From positions 1-64,000 of the forward strand of contig JAPDOI010001552.1 in NCBI GenBank assembly GCA_029168955.1: a DNA stretch of 64,000 nucleotides, written 5' to 3'. The stretch comes from Aplectana chamaeleonis. Its lineage: Eukaryota > Nematoda > Chromadorea > Rhabditida > Cosmocercidae. The position numbers were made by a program, and so were the translations under genes. The notes below the pieces were generated by a model that did no database searches, was not told the DNA's origin, and saw only the letters and a program-made list of their open reading frames with translations. Below are positions 1 to 12,800 of this stretch, one piece after another (position 1 is the stretch's first letter; the number at the start of each line of letters is the position of its first letter).

Positions 1-2983
1 AGCGCTACATAGGATGGGCGGAGACTGTTTTCATGCCCTGAGGGCACATAGGTGCGATTTCGGACATGAAAACCACATTTATTATATGGCTATCCGGATG
101 TGAAAACACACCCGAAATTTCATGGACGCAGCTTCGCCGAAAAGCGCTACATAGGATGGGCGGAGTCTGTTTTCATGGCCTGAGGCACATAGGTGCGATT
201 TCGGACATGAAACCACATTTGTTATATGGCTATCCGGATGTGAAAACGCACCCGAAATTTCATGGACGCAGCTTCAAGCCGAAAAGCGCTACATAGGATG
301 GGCGGAGACTGTTTTAGGCCCTAAAAGCACACAGGAGCGATTTCGGACGATTTCAGACATGAAAACCACGTCTATAATATGGCTATATGGATGTGAAAAC
401 GCACCCAAAATTTCATGGAAGCGGTTTCAAGCCAAGAAGCGCTACATAGGGTGGTCGGAGTCTGTTTTCATGGCCTGAGGGCACATAGGTGCGATTTCGG
501 ACATGAAAACCACATTTATTATATGGCTATCCGGATGTGAAAACGCACCCGAAATTTCATGGACGCAGCTTCAAGCCGAAAAGCGCTACATAGGATGGGC
601 GGAGACTGTTTTAGGCCCTGAAAGCACACAGAAGCGATTTCGGACGATTTCAGACATGAAAACCACGTCTATAATATGGCTATATGGATGTGAAAACGCA
701 CCCAAAATTTCATGGAAGCGGTTTCAAGCCAAGAAGCGCTACATAGGTGGTCGGAGTTCGTTTTCATGGCCTGAGGGGCAACATAGGTGCGATTTCGGAC
801 ATGAAAACCACATTTATTATATGGCTATCCGGATAAGAAAACACACCCGAAATTTCATGGACGCTGCTTCAAGCCGAAAAAGCGCTACATAGGATTGGCA
901 GAGCCTGTTTTATGCCCTGAGGGCACATAGGTGCGATTTCGGACATGAAACCACATTTGTTATATGGCTATCCGGATGTGAAAAGGCACCCGAAATTTCA
1001 TGGACGCAGCTTCGCCAAAAGCGCTACAGAGGATGGGCGGAGCCTGTTTCATGCCCTGAGGGCACATAGGTGCGATTTCGGACATGAAAACCACATTTGT
1101 TATATGGCTATCCGGATGTGAAAACGCACCCGAAATTTCATGGACGCAGCTTCCGCCGAAAAGCGCTACATAGGATTGGAAGAGCCTGTTTTATGCCCTG
1201 AGGGCACATAGGTGCGATTTCAGACATGAAAACCACATTTGTTATATGGCTATCCAGATGTGAAAACGCACCCGAATTTTCATGGACGCAGCTTCAAGCC
1301 GAAAAGCGCTACAGAGGATGGGCGAAGCCTGTTTCATGCCCTGAGGGCACATAGGTGCGATTTCGGACATGAAAACCACATTTGTTATATGGCTATCCGG
1401 ATGTGAAAACGCACCCGAAATTTCATGGACGCAGCTTCAAGCCGAAAAGCGCTACATAGGATGGGCGGAGACTGTTTTCATGGCCTGAGGGCACATAGGT
1501 GCGATTTCGGACATGAAAACCACATTTGTTATATGGCTATCCGGAAAAGAAAACGCACCCGAAATTTCATGGACGCAGCTTCAAGCCGAAAAGCGCTACA
1601 TAGGATGGGCGGAGACTGTTTTAGGCCCTGAAAGCACACAGAAGCGATTTCCGGACGATTTCAGACATGAAAACCACGTCTATAATATGGCTATATGGAT
1701 GTGAAAACGCACCCAAAATTTCATGGAAGCGGTTTCTGCCAAGAAGCGCTACATAGGGTGGTCGGAGTCTGTTTTCATGGCCTGAGGGCACATAGGTGCG
1801 ATTTCGGACATGGAAACCACATTTATTATATGGCTATCCGGATAAGAAAACACACCCGAAATTTCATGGACGCTGCTTCAAGCCGAAAAGCGCTACATAG
1901 GATTGGCAGAGCTCGTTTTATGCCCTGAGGGCACATAGGTGCGATTTCAGACATGAAAACCACATTTGTTATATGGCTATCCGGATGTGAAAAGGCACCC
2001 GAAATTTCATGGACGCAGCTTCAAGCCGAAAAGCGCTACAGAGGATGGGCGGAGCTCGTTTCAGGCCCTGAGGGCAACATAGGTGCGACTTCAGACATGA
2101 AAACCACATTTGTTATATGGCTATCCGGATGTGAAAAGGCACCCGAAATTTCATGGACGCAGCTTCAAGCCGAAAAGCGCTACATAGGATGGGCGGAGAC
2201 TGTTTCATGGCCTGAGGGCACATAGGTGCGATTTCGGACACGAAAACCACATTTATTATATGGCTATCCGGATGTGAAAACGCACCCGAAATTTCATGGA
2301 CGCAGCTTCAAGCCGAAAAGCGCTACATAGGATTGGCAGAGCCTGTTTTATGCCCTGAGCAATACACATAGCGATTTCGGACGATTTCAGACATGAAAAC
2401 CACATTTGTTATATGGCTATCCGGATGTGAAAAGGCACCCGAAATTTCATGGACGCAGCTTCAAGCCAAAAAGCGCTACAGAGGATGGGCGGAGACTGTT
2501 TTCATGGCCTGAGGGCACATAGGTGCGATTTCGGACATGAAAACCACATTTATTATATGGCTATCCGGATGTGAAAACGCACCCGAAATTTCATGGACGC
2601 AGCTTCAAGCCGAAAAGCGCTACATAGGATGGGCGGAGACTGTTTTAGGCCCTGAAAGCACACAGAAGCGATTTCGGACGATTTCAGACATGAAAACCAC
2701 GTCTATAATATGGCTATATGGATGTGAAAACGCACCCAAAATTTCATGGAAGCGGTTTCTGCCAAGAAGCGCTACATAGGGTGGTCGGAGTCTGTTTTCA
2801 TGGCCTGAGGGCACATAGGTGCGATTTCGGACATGGAAACCACATTTATTATATGGCTATCCGGATAAGAAAACACACCCGAAATTTCATGGACGCTGCT
2901 TCAAGCCGAAAAGCGCTACATAGGATTGGCAGAGCCTGTTTTATGCCCTGAGGGCACATAGGTGCGATTTCAGACATGAAAAC

Positions 2984-3840
2984 CACATTTGTTATATGGC
3001 TAACCGGATGTGAAAAGGCACCCGAAATTTCATGGACGCAGCTTCAAGCCAAAAAGCGCTACAGAGGATGGGCGGAGCCTGTTTCAGGCCCTGAGGGCAC
3101 ATAGGTGCGATTTCGGACATGAAAACCACATTTGTTATATGGCTATCCGGATGTGAAAACGCACCCGAAATTTCATGGACGCAGCTTCAAGCCGAAAAGC
3201 GCTACATAGGATTGGCAGAGCCTGTTTTATGCCCTGAGGGCACATAGGTGCGATTTCAGACATGAAAACCACATTTGTTATATGGCTATCCGGATGTGAA
3301 AAGGCACCCGAAATTTCATGGACGCAGCTTCAAGCCGAAAAGCGCTACATAGGATTGGCAGAGCCTGTTTTATGCCCTGAGGGCACATAGGTGCGATTTC
3401 GGACACGAAAACCACATTTATTATATGGCTATCCGGATGTGAAAACGCACCCGAAATTTCATGGACGCAGCTTCAAGCCGAAAAGCGCTACATAGGATTG
3501 GCAGAGCCTGTTTATGCCCTGAGGGCACATAGGTGCGATTTCAGACATGAAAACCATATTTGTTATATGGCTATCCGGATGTGAAAACGCACCCGAAATT
3601 TCATGGACGCAGCTTCGCCGAAAAGCGCTACATAGGATTGGCAGAGCCTGTTTTATGCCCTGAGGGCACATAGGTGCGATTTCCAGACATGAAAACCATA
3701 TTTGTTATATGGCTATCCGGATGTGAAAACGCACCCGAAATTTCATGGACGCAGCTTCGCCGAAAAGCGCTACAGAGGATGGGCGGAGCTCGTTTCATGC
3801 CCTGAGGGCACATAGGTGCGATTTCGGACATGAAAACCAC
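2984..3840 (+). repeat. Higher-order satellite segment (first of three or more)
   Basis: This stretch shows rare variants in a fixed order: a monomer with GGCTAACCGG near 2999, one with GGACACGAAAACC near 3408, then two successive monomers with AAAACCATATTTG near 3549 and 3690. The same ordered set recurs near 8795/9193/9347/9491 and near 11250/11647/11799/11943, and partly near 15398/15551/15692. A shared order of private variants means blocks of several monomers were copied as a unit. The exact higher-order period was not computed; spacings between copies differ, about 5.8 kb and 2.5 kb. Confidence 0.7.
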
Positions 3841-6800
3841 ATTTGTTATATGGCTATCCGGATGTGAAAACGCACCCGAAATTTCATGGACGCAGCTTCA
3901 AGCCGAAAAGCGCTACATAGGATGGGCGGAGCCTGTTTTATGCCCTGAGGGCACATAGGTGCGATTTCAGACATGAAAACCACATTTGTTATATGGCTAT
4001 CCGGATGTGAAAAGGCACCCGAAATTTCATGGACGCAGCTTCAAGCCAAAAGCGCTACAGAGGATGGGCGGAGTCTGTTTCATGGCCTGAGGGCAATATA
4101 GGTGCGATTTCAGACATGAAAACCACATTTATTATATGGCTATCCGGATGTGAAAACGCACCCGAAATTTCATGGACGCAGCTTCAAGCCAAAAAGCGCT
4201 ACAGAGGATGGGCGGAGCCTGTTTCAGGCCCTGAGGGCACATAGGTGCGATTTCGGACATGAAAACCACATTTATTATATGGCTATCCGGATGTGAAACG
4301 CACCCGAAATTTCATGGACGCAGCTTCAAGCCGAAAAGCGCTACATAGGATGGGCGGAGACTGTTTTAGGCCCTAAAGCACACAGGAGCGATTTCGACGA
4401 TTTCAGACATGAAAACCACGTCTATAATATGGCTCTATGGATGTGAAAACGCACCCAAAATTTCATGGAAGCGGTTTCGCCAAGAAGCGCTACATAGGAT
4501 GGGCGGAGTCTGTTTTCATGGCCTGAGGGCACATAGGTGCGATTTCGGACATGAAAACCACATTTATTATATGGCTATCCGGATGTGAAAACGCACCCGA
4601 AATTTCATGGACGCAGCTTCGCCGAAAAGCGCTACATAGGATTGGCAGAGCCTGTTTTATGCCCTGAGGGCACATAGGTGCGATTTCAGACATGAAAACC
4701 ACATTTGTTATATGGCTATCCGGATGTGAAAACGCACCCGAAATTTCATGGACGCAGCTTCAAGCCGAAAAGCGCTACATAGGATGGGCGGAGACTGTTC
4801 TAGGCCCTAAAAGCACACAGGAGCGATTTTGGACGATTTCGGACATGAAAACCACATTTGTTATATGGCTATCCGGATGTGAAAAGGCACCAAAAATTTC
4901 ATAGACGGTAGCATCATGCCTAAAAGCGCTACATAGGGTGGGCGGAGTCTGTTTTCATGGCCTGAGGGCACATAGGTGCGATTTAGCACATGAAAACCAC
5001 ATTTATTATATGGCTATCCGGATGTGAAAACGCACCCGAAATTTCATGGACGCAGCTTCAAGCCGAAAAGCGCTACAGAGGATGGGCGGAGACTGTTTTA
5101 GGCCCTGAAAGCACACAGAAGCGATTTCGGACGATTTCAGACATGAAAACCACGTCTATAATATGGCTATATGGATGTGAAAACGCACCCAAAATTTCAT
5201 GGGAGCGGTTTCGCCAAGAAGCGCTACATAGGGTGGTCGGAGCTCTGTTTTCATGGCCTGAGGGCACATAGGTGCGATTTCGGACATGGAAACCACATTT
5301 ATTATATGGCTATCCGGATAAGAAAACACACCCGAAATTTCATGGACGCTGCTTCGCCGAAAAGCGCTACATAGGATTGGCAGAGCTCGTTTTATGCCCT
5401 GAGGGCACATAGGTGCAATTTCAGACATGAAACCACATTTGTTATATGGCTATCCGGATGTGAAAAGGCACCCGAAATTTCATGGACGCAGCTTCAAGCC
5501 AAAAAGCGCTACAGAGGATGGGCGGAGCCTGTTTCAGGCCCTGAGGGCACATAGGTGCGATTTCGGACATGAAAACCACATTTGTTATATGGCTATCCGG
5601 ATGTGAAAACGCACCCGAAATTTCATGGACGCAGCTTCAAGCCGAAAAGCGCTACATAGGATTGGCAGAGCTCGTTTTATGCCCTGAGGGCACATAGGTG
5701 CGATTTCAGACATGAAAACCACATTTGTTATATGACTATCCGGATGTGAAAAGGCACCCGAAATTTCATGGACGCAGCTTCAAGCCAAAAACTGCTACAC
5801 AGGATGGGCGGAGCCTGTTTCATGCCCTGAGGGCACATAGGTGCGATTTCAGACATGAAAACCACATTTGTTATATGGCTATCCGGATGTGAAAACGCAC
5901 CCGAAATTTCATGGACGCAGCTTCAAGCCGAAAAGCGCTACATAGGATGGGCGGAGACTGTTTTAGGCCCTAAAAGCACACAGGAGCGATTTCGGACGAT
6001 TTCAGACATGAAAACCACGTCTATAATATGGCTCTATGGATGTGAAAACGGACCCAAAATTTCATGGAAGCGGTTTCGCCAAGAAGCGCTACATAGGGTG
6101 GTCGGAGTCTGTTTTCATGGCCTGAGGGCACATAGGTGCGATTTCGGACATGAAAACCACATTTATTATATGGCTATCCGGATGTGAAAACGCACCCGAA
6201 ATTTCATGGACACAGCTTCAAGCCGAAAAGCGCTACATAGGATGGGCGGAGACTGTTTTAGGCCCTGAAAGCACACAGAAGCGATTTCGGACGATTTCAG
6301 ACATGAAAACCACGTCTATAATATGGCTATATGGATGTGAAAACGCACCCAAAATTTCATGGAAGCGGTTTCAAGCCAAGAAGCGCTACATAGGGTGGTC
6401 GGAGTCTGTTTTCATGGCCTGAGGGCACATAGGTGCGATTTCGGACATGAAAACCACATTTATTATATGGCTATCCGGATGTGAAAACGCACCCGAAATT
6501 TCATGGACGCAGCTTCAAGCCGAAAAGCGCTACATAGGATGGGCGGAGACTGTTTTAGGCCCTGAAAGCACACAGAAGCGATTTCGACGATTTCAGACAT
6601 GAAAACCACGTCTATAATATGGCTATATGGATGTGAAAACGCACCCAAAATTTCATGGAAGCGGTTTCGCCAAGAAGCGCTACATAGGGTGGTCGGAGTC
6701 TGTTTTCATGGCCTGAGGGCACATAGGTGCGATTTCGACATGGAAACCACATTTATTATATGGCTATCCGGATAAGAAAACACACCCGAAATTTCATGGA

Positions 6801-9800
6801 CGCTGCTTCAAGCCGAAAAGCGCTACATAGGATTGGCAGAGCCTGTTTTATGCCCTGAGGGCACATAGGTGCGATTTCAGACATGAAAACCACATTTGTT
6901 ATATGGCTATCCCGATGTGAAAAGGCACCCGAAAGTTCATGGACGCAGCTTCAAGCCAAAAGGGCTACAGAGGGTGGGCGGGGCCTGCTTCAGGCCCTGA
7001 GGGCCCATAGGTGCGATTTCGGACATGAAAACCACATTTGTTATATGGCTATCCGGATGTGAAAACGCACCCGAAAATTCATGGACGCAGCTTCAAGCCG
7101 AAAAGCGCTACATAGGATTGGCAGAGCCTGTTTTATGCCCTGAGGGCAACATAGGTGCGATTTCAGACATGAAAACCACATTTGTTATATGGCTATCCGG
7201 ATGTGAAAAGGCACCCGAAATTTCATGGACGCAGCTTCAAGCCGAAAAGCGCTACAGAGGATGGGCGGAGACTGTTTTCATGGCCTGAGGGCACATAGGT
7301 GCGATTTCGGACATGAAAACCACATTTATTATATGGCTATCCAGATGTGAAAACGCACCCGAAATTTCATGGACGCAGCTTCAAGCCGAAAAGCGCTACA
7401 TAGGATGGGCGGAGACTGTTTTAGGCCCTGAAAGCACACAGAAGCGATTTCGGACGATTTCAGACATGAAAACAACGTCTATAATATGGCTATATGGATG
7501 TGAAAACGCACCCAAAATTTCGTGGAAGCGGTTTCAAGCCAAGAAGCGCTACATAGGGTGGTCGGAGTCTGTTTCCATGGCCTGAGGGGCAACATAGGTG
7601 CGATTTCGGACATGGAAACCACATTTATTATATGGCTATCCGGATAAGAAAACACACCCGAAATTTCATGGACGCTGCTTCAAGCCGAAAAGCGCTACAT
7701 AGGATTGGCAGAGCCTGTTTTATGCCCTGAGGGCACATAGGTGCGATTTCAGACATGAAAACCACATTTGTTATATGGCTATCCGGATGTGAAAAGGCAC
7801 CCGAAATTTCATGGACGCAGCTTCAAGCCAAAAAGCGCTACAGAGGATGGGCGGAGCCTGTTTCAGGCCCTGAGGGCACATAGGTGCGACTTCAGACATG
7901 AAAACCACATTTGTTATATGGCTATCCGGATGTGAAAAGGCACCCGAAATTTCATGGACGCAGCTTCAAGCCAAAAAGCGCTACAGAGGATGGGCGGAGA
8001 CTGTTTTCATGGCCTGAGGGCACATAGGTGCGATTTCGGACATGAAAACCACATTTATTATATGGCTATCCGGATGTGAAAACGCACCCGAAATTTCATG
8101 GACGCAGCTTCAAGCCGAAAAGCGCTGCATAGGATTGGCAGAGCCTGTTTCATGCCCTGAGGGCACATAGGTGCGATTTCAGACATGAAAACCACATTTG
8201 TTATATGGCTATCCGGATGTGAAAAGGCACCCGAAATTTCATGGACGCAGCTTCAAGCCAAAAAGCGCTACAGAGGATGGGCGGAGACTGTTTTCATGGC
8301 CTGAGGGCACATAGGTGCGATTTCGGACATGAAAACCACATTTATTATATGGCTATCCGGATGTGAAAACGCACCCGAAATTTCATGGACGCAGCTTCAA
8401 GCCGAAAAGCGCTACATAGGATGGGCGGAGACTGTTTTAGGCCCTGAAAGCACACAGAAGCGATTTCGGACGATTTCAGACATGAAAACCACGTCTATAA
8501 TATGGCTATATGGATGTGAAAACGCACCCAAAATTTCATGGAAGCGGTTTCAAGCCAAGAAGCGCTACATAGGGTGGTCGGAGTCTGTTTTCATGGCCTG
8601 AGGGCACATAGGTGCGATTTCGGACATGGAAACCACATTTATTATATGGCTATCCGGATAAGAAAACACACCCGAAATTTCATGGACGCTGCTTCAAGCC
8701 GAAAAGCGCTACATAGGATTGGCAGAGCCTGTTTTATGCCCTGAGGGCACATAGGTGCGATTTCAGACATGAAAACCACATTTGTTATATGGCTAACCGG
8801 ATGTGAAAAGGCACCCGAAATTTCATGGACGCAGCTTCAAGCCAAAAAGCGCTACAGAGGATGGGCGGAGCCTGTTTCAGGCCCTGAGGGCACATAGGTG
8901 CGATTTCGGACATGAAAACCACATTTGTTATATGGCTATCCGGATGTGAAAACGCACCCGAAATTTCATGGACGCAGCTTCGCCGAAAAGCGCTACATAG
9001 GATTGGCAGAGCCTGTTTTATGCCCTGAGGGCACATAGGTGCGATTTCAGACATGAAAACCACATTTGTTATATGGCTATCCGGATGTGAAAAGGCACCC
9101 GAAATTTCATGGACGCAGCTTCAAGCCGAAAAGCGCTACATAGGATTGGCAGAGCCTGTTTTATGCCCTGAGGGCACATAGGTGCGATTTCGGACACGAA
9201 AACCACATTTATTATATGGCTATCCGGATGTGAAAAACGCACCTGAAATTTCATGGACGCAGCTTCAAGCCGAAAAGCGCTACATAGGATTGGCAGAGCC
9301 TGTTTTATGCCCTGAGGGCACATAGGTGCGATTTCAGACATGAAAACCATATTTGTTATATGGCTATCCGGATGTGAAAAACGCACCCGAAATTTCATGG
9401 ACGCAGCTTCAAGCCGAAAAAGCGCTACATAGGATTGGCAGAGCCTGTTTTATGCCCTGAGGGCACATAGGTGCGATTTCAGACATGAAAACCATATTTG
9501 TTATATGGCTATCCGGATGTGAAAACGCACCCGAAATTTCATGGACGCAGCTTCAAGCCGAAAAGCGCTACAGAGGATGGGCGGAGCCTGTTTCATGCCC
9601 TGAGGGCACATAGGTGCGATTTCGGACATGAAAACCACATTTGTTATATGGCTATCCGGATGTGAAAACGCACCCGAAATTTCATGGACGCAGCTTCAAG
9701 CCGAAAAGCGCTACATAGGATGGGCGGAGCCTGTTTTATGCCCTGAGGGCACATAGGTGCGATTTCAGACATGAAAACCACATTTGTTATATGGCTATCC

Positions 9801-12800
9801 GGATGTGAAAAGGCACCCGAAATTTCATGGACGCAGCTTCAAGCCAAAAAGCGCTACAGAGGATGGGCGGAGCCTGTTTCATGCCCTGAGGGCACATAGG
9901 TGCGATTTCAGACATGAAAACCACATTTATTATATGGCTATCCGGATGTGAAAACGCACCCGAAATTTCATGGACGCAGCTTCAAGCCAAAAAGCGCTAC
10001 AGAGGATGGGCGGAGCCTGTTTCAGGCCCTGAGGGCACATAGGTGCGACTTCAGACATGAAAACCACATTTATTATATGGCTATCCGGATGTGAAAACGC
10101 ACCCGAAATTTCATGGACGCAGCTTCAAGCCGAAAAGCGCTACATAGGATGGGCGGAGACTGTTTTAGGCCCTAAAAGCACACAGGAGCGATTTCGGACG
10201 ATTTCAGACATGAAAACCACGTCTATAATATGGCTCTATGGATGTGAAAACGCACCCAAAATTTCATGGAAGCGGTTTCAAGCCAAGAAGCGCTACAGAG
10301 GATGGGCGGAGCCTGTTTCAGGCCCTGAGGGCACATAGGTGCGATTTCGGACATGAAAACCACATTTGTTATATGGCTATCCGGATGTGAAAACGCACCC
10401 GAAATTTCATGGACGCAGCTTCAAGCCGAAAAGCGCTACATAGGATTGGCAGAGCCTGTTTTATGCCCTGAGGGCACATAGGTGCGATTTCAGACATGAA
10501 AACCACATTTGTTATATGGCTATCCGGATGTGAAAAGGCACCCGAAATTTCATGGACGCAGCTTCAAGCCAAAAAGCGCTACAGAGGATGGGCGGAGCCT
10601 GTTTCATGCCCTGAGGGCACATAGGTGCGACTTCAGACATGAAACCACATTTGTTATATGGCTATCCGGATGTGAAAAGGCACCCGAAATTTCATGGACG
10701 CAGCTTCAAGCCAAAAAGCGCTACAGAGGATGGGCGGAGACTGTTTTCATGGCCTGAGGGCACATAGGTGCGATTTCGGACATGAAAACCACATTTATTA
10801 TATGGCTATCCGGATGTGAAAACGCACCCGAAATTTCATGGACGCAGCTTCAAGCCGAAAAGCGCTACATAGGATGGGCGGAGACTGTTTTAGGCCCTGA
10901 AAGCACACAGAAGCGATTTCGACGATTTCAGACATGAAAACCACGTCTATAATATGGCTATATGGATGTGAAAACGCACCCAAAATTTCATGGAAGCGGT
11001 TTCTGGCCAAGAAGCGCTACATAGGGTGGTCGGAGTCTGTTTTCATGGCCTGAGGGCACATAGGTGCGATTTCGGACATGGAAACCACATTTATTATATG
11101 GCTATCCGGATAAGAAAACACACCCGAAATTTCATGGACGCTGCTTCAAGCCGAAAAGCGCTACATAGGATTGGCAGAGCTCGTTTTATGCCCTGAGGGC
11201 ACATAGGTGCGATTTCAGACATGAAAACCACATTTGTTATATGGCTAACCGGATGTGAAAAAGGCACCCGAAATTTCATGGACGCAGCTTCAAGCCAAAA
11301 GCGCTACAGAGGATGGGCGGAGCCTGTTTCAGGCCCTGAGGGCACATAGGTGCGATTTCGGACATGAAACCACATTTGTTATATGGCTATCCGGATGTGA
11401 AAACGCACCCGAAATTTCATGGACGCAGCTTCAAGCCGAAAAAGCGCTACATAGGATTGGCAGAGCCTGTTTTATGCCCTGAGGGCACATAGGTGCGATT
11501 TCAGACATGAAAACCACATTTGTTATATGGCTATCCGGATGTGAAAAGGCACCCGAAATTTCATGGACGCAGCTTCAAGCCGAAAAGCGCTACATAGGAT
11601 TGGCAGAGCCTGTTTTATGCCCTGAGGGCACATAGGTGCGATTTCGGACACGAAAACCACATTTATTATATGGCTATCCGGATGTGAAAACGCACCCGAA
11701 ATTTCATGGACGCAGCTTCAAGCCGAAAAGCGCTACATAGGATTGGCAGAGCCTGTTTTATGCCCTGAGGGCACATAGGTGCGATTTCAGACATGAAAAC
11801 CATATTTGTTATATGGCTATCCGGATGTGAAAACGCACCCGAAATTTCATGGACGCAGCTTCAAGCCGAAAAGCGCTACATAGGATTGGCAGAGCCTGTT
11901 TTATGCCCTGAGGGCACATAGGTGCGATTTCAGACATGAAAACCATATTTGTTATATGGCTATCCGGATGTGAAAACGCACCCGAAATTTCATGGACGCA
12001 GCTTCAAGCCGAAAAGCGCTACAGAGGATGGGCGGAGCCTGTTTCATGCCCTGAGGGCACATAGGTGCGATTTCAGACATGAAAACCACATTTGTTATAT
12101 GGCTATCCGGATGTGAAAACGCACCCGAATTTTCATGGACGCAGCTTCAAGCCGAAAAGCGCTACAGAGGATGGGCGAAGCCTGTTTCATGCCCTGAGGG
12201 CACATAGGTGCGATTTCGGACATGAAAACCACATTTGTTATATGGCTATCCGGATGTGAAAAGGCACCCGAAATTTCATGGACGCAGCTTCAAGCCAAAA
12301 AGCGCTACAGAGGATGGGCGGAGCCTGTTTCATGCCCTGAGGGCACATAGGTGCGATTTCAGACATGAAAACCACATTTATTATATGGCTATCCGGATGT
12401 GAAAACGCACCCGAAATTTCATGGACGCAGCTTCAAGCCAAAAAGCGCTACAGAGGATGGGCGGAGCCTGTTTCAGGCCCTGAGGGCACATAGGTGCGAC
12501 TTCAGACATGAAAACCACATTTATTATATGGCTATCCGGATGTGAAAACGCACCCGAAATTTCATGGACGCAGCTTCAAGCCGAAAAGCGCTACATAGGA
12601 TTGGCAGAGCCTGTTTTATGCCCTGAGGGCACATAGGTGCGATTTCAGACATGAAAACCACATTTATTATATGGCTATCCGGATGTGAAAACGCACCCGA
12701 AATTTCATGGACGCAGCTTCAAGCCAAAAAGCGCTACAGAGGATGGGCGGAGCCTGTTTCAGGCCCTGAGGGCACATAGGTACGATCTCAGACATGTAAA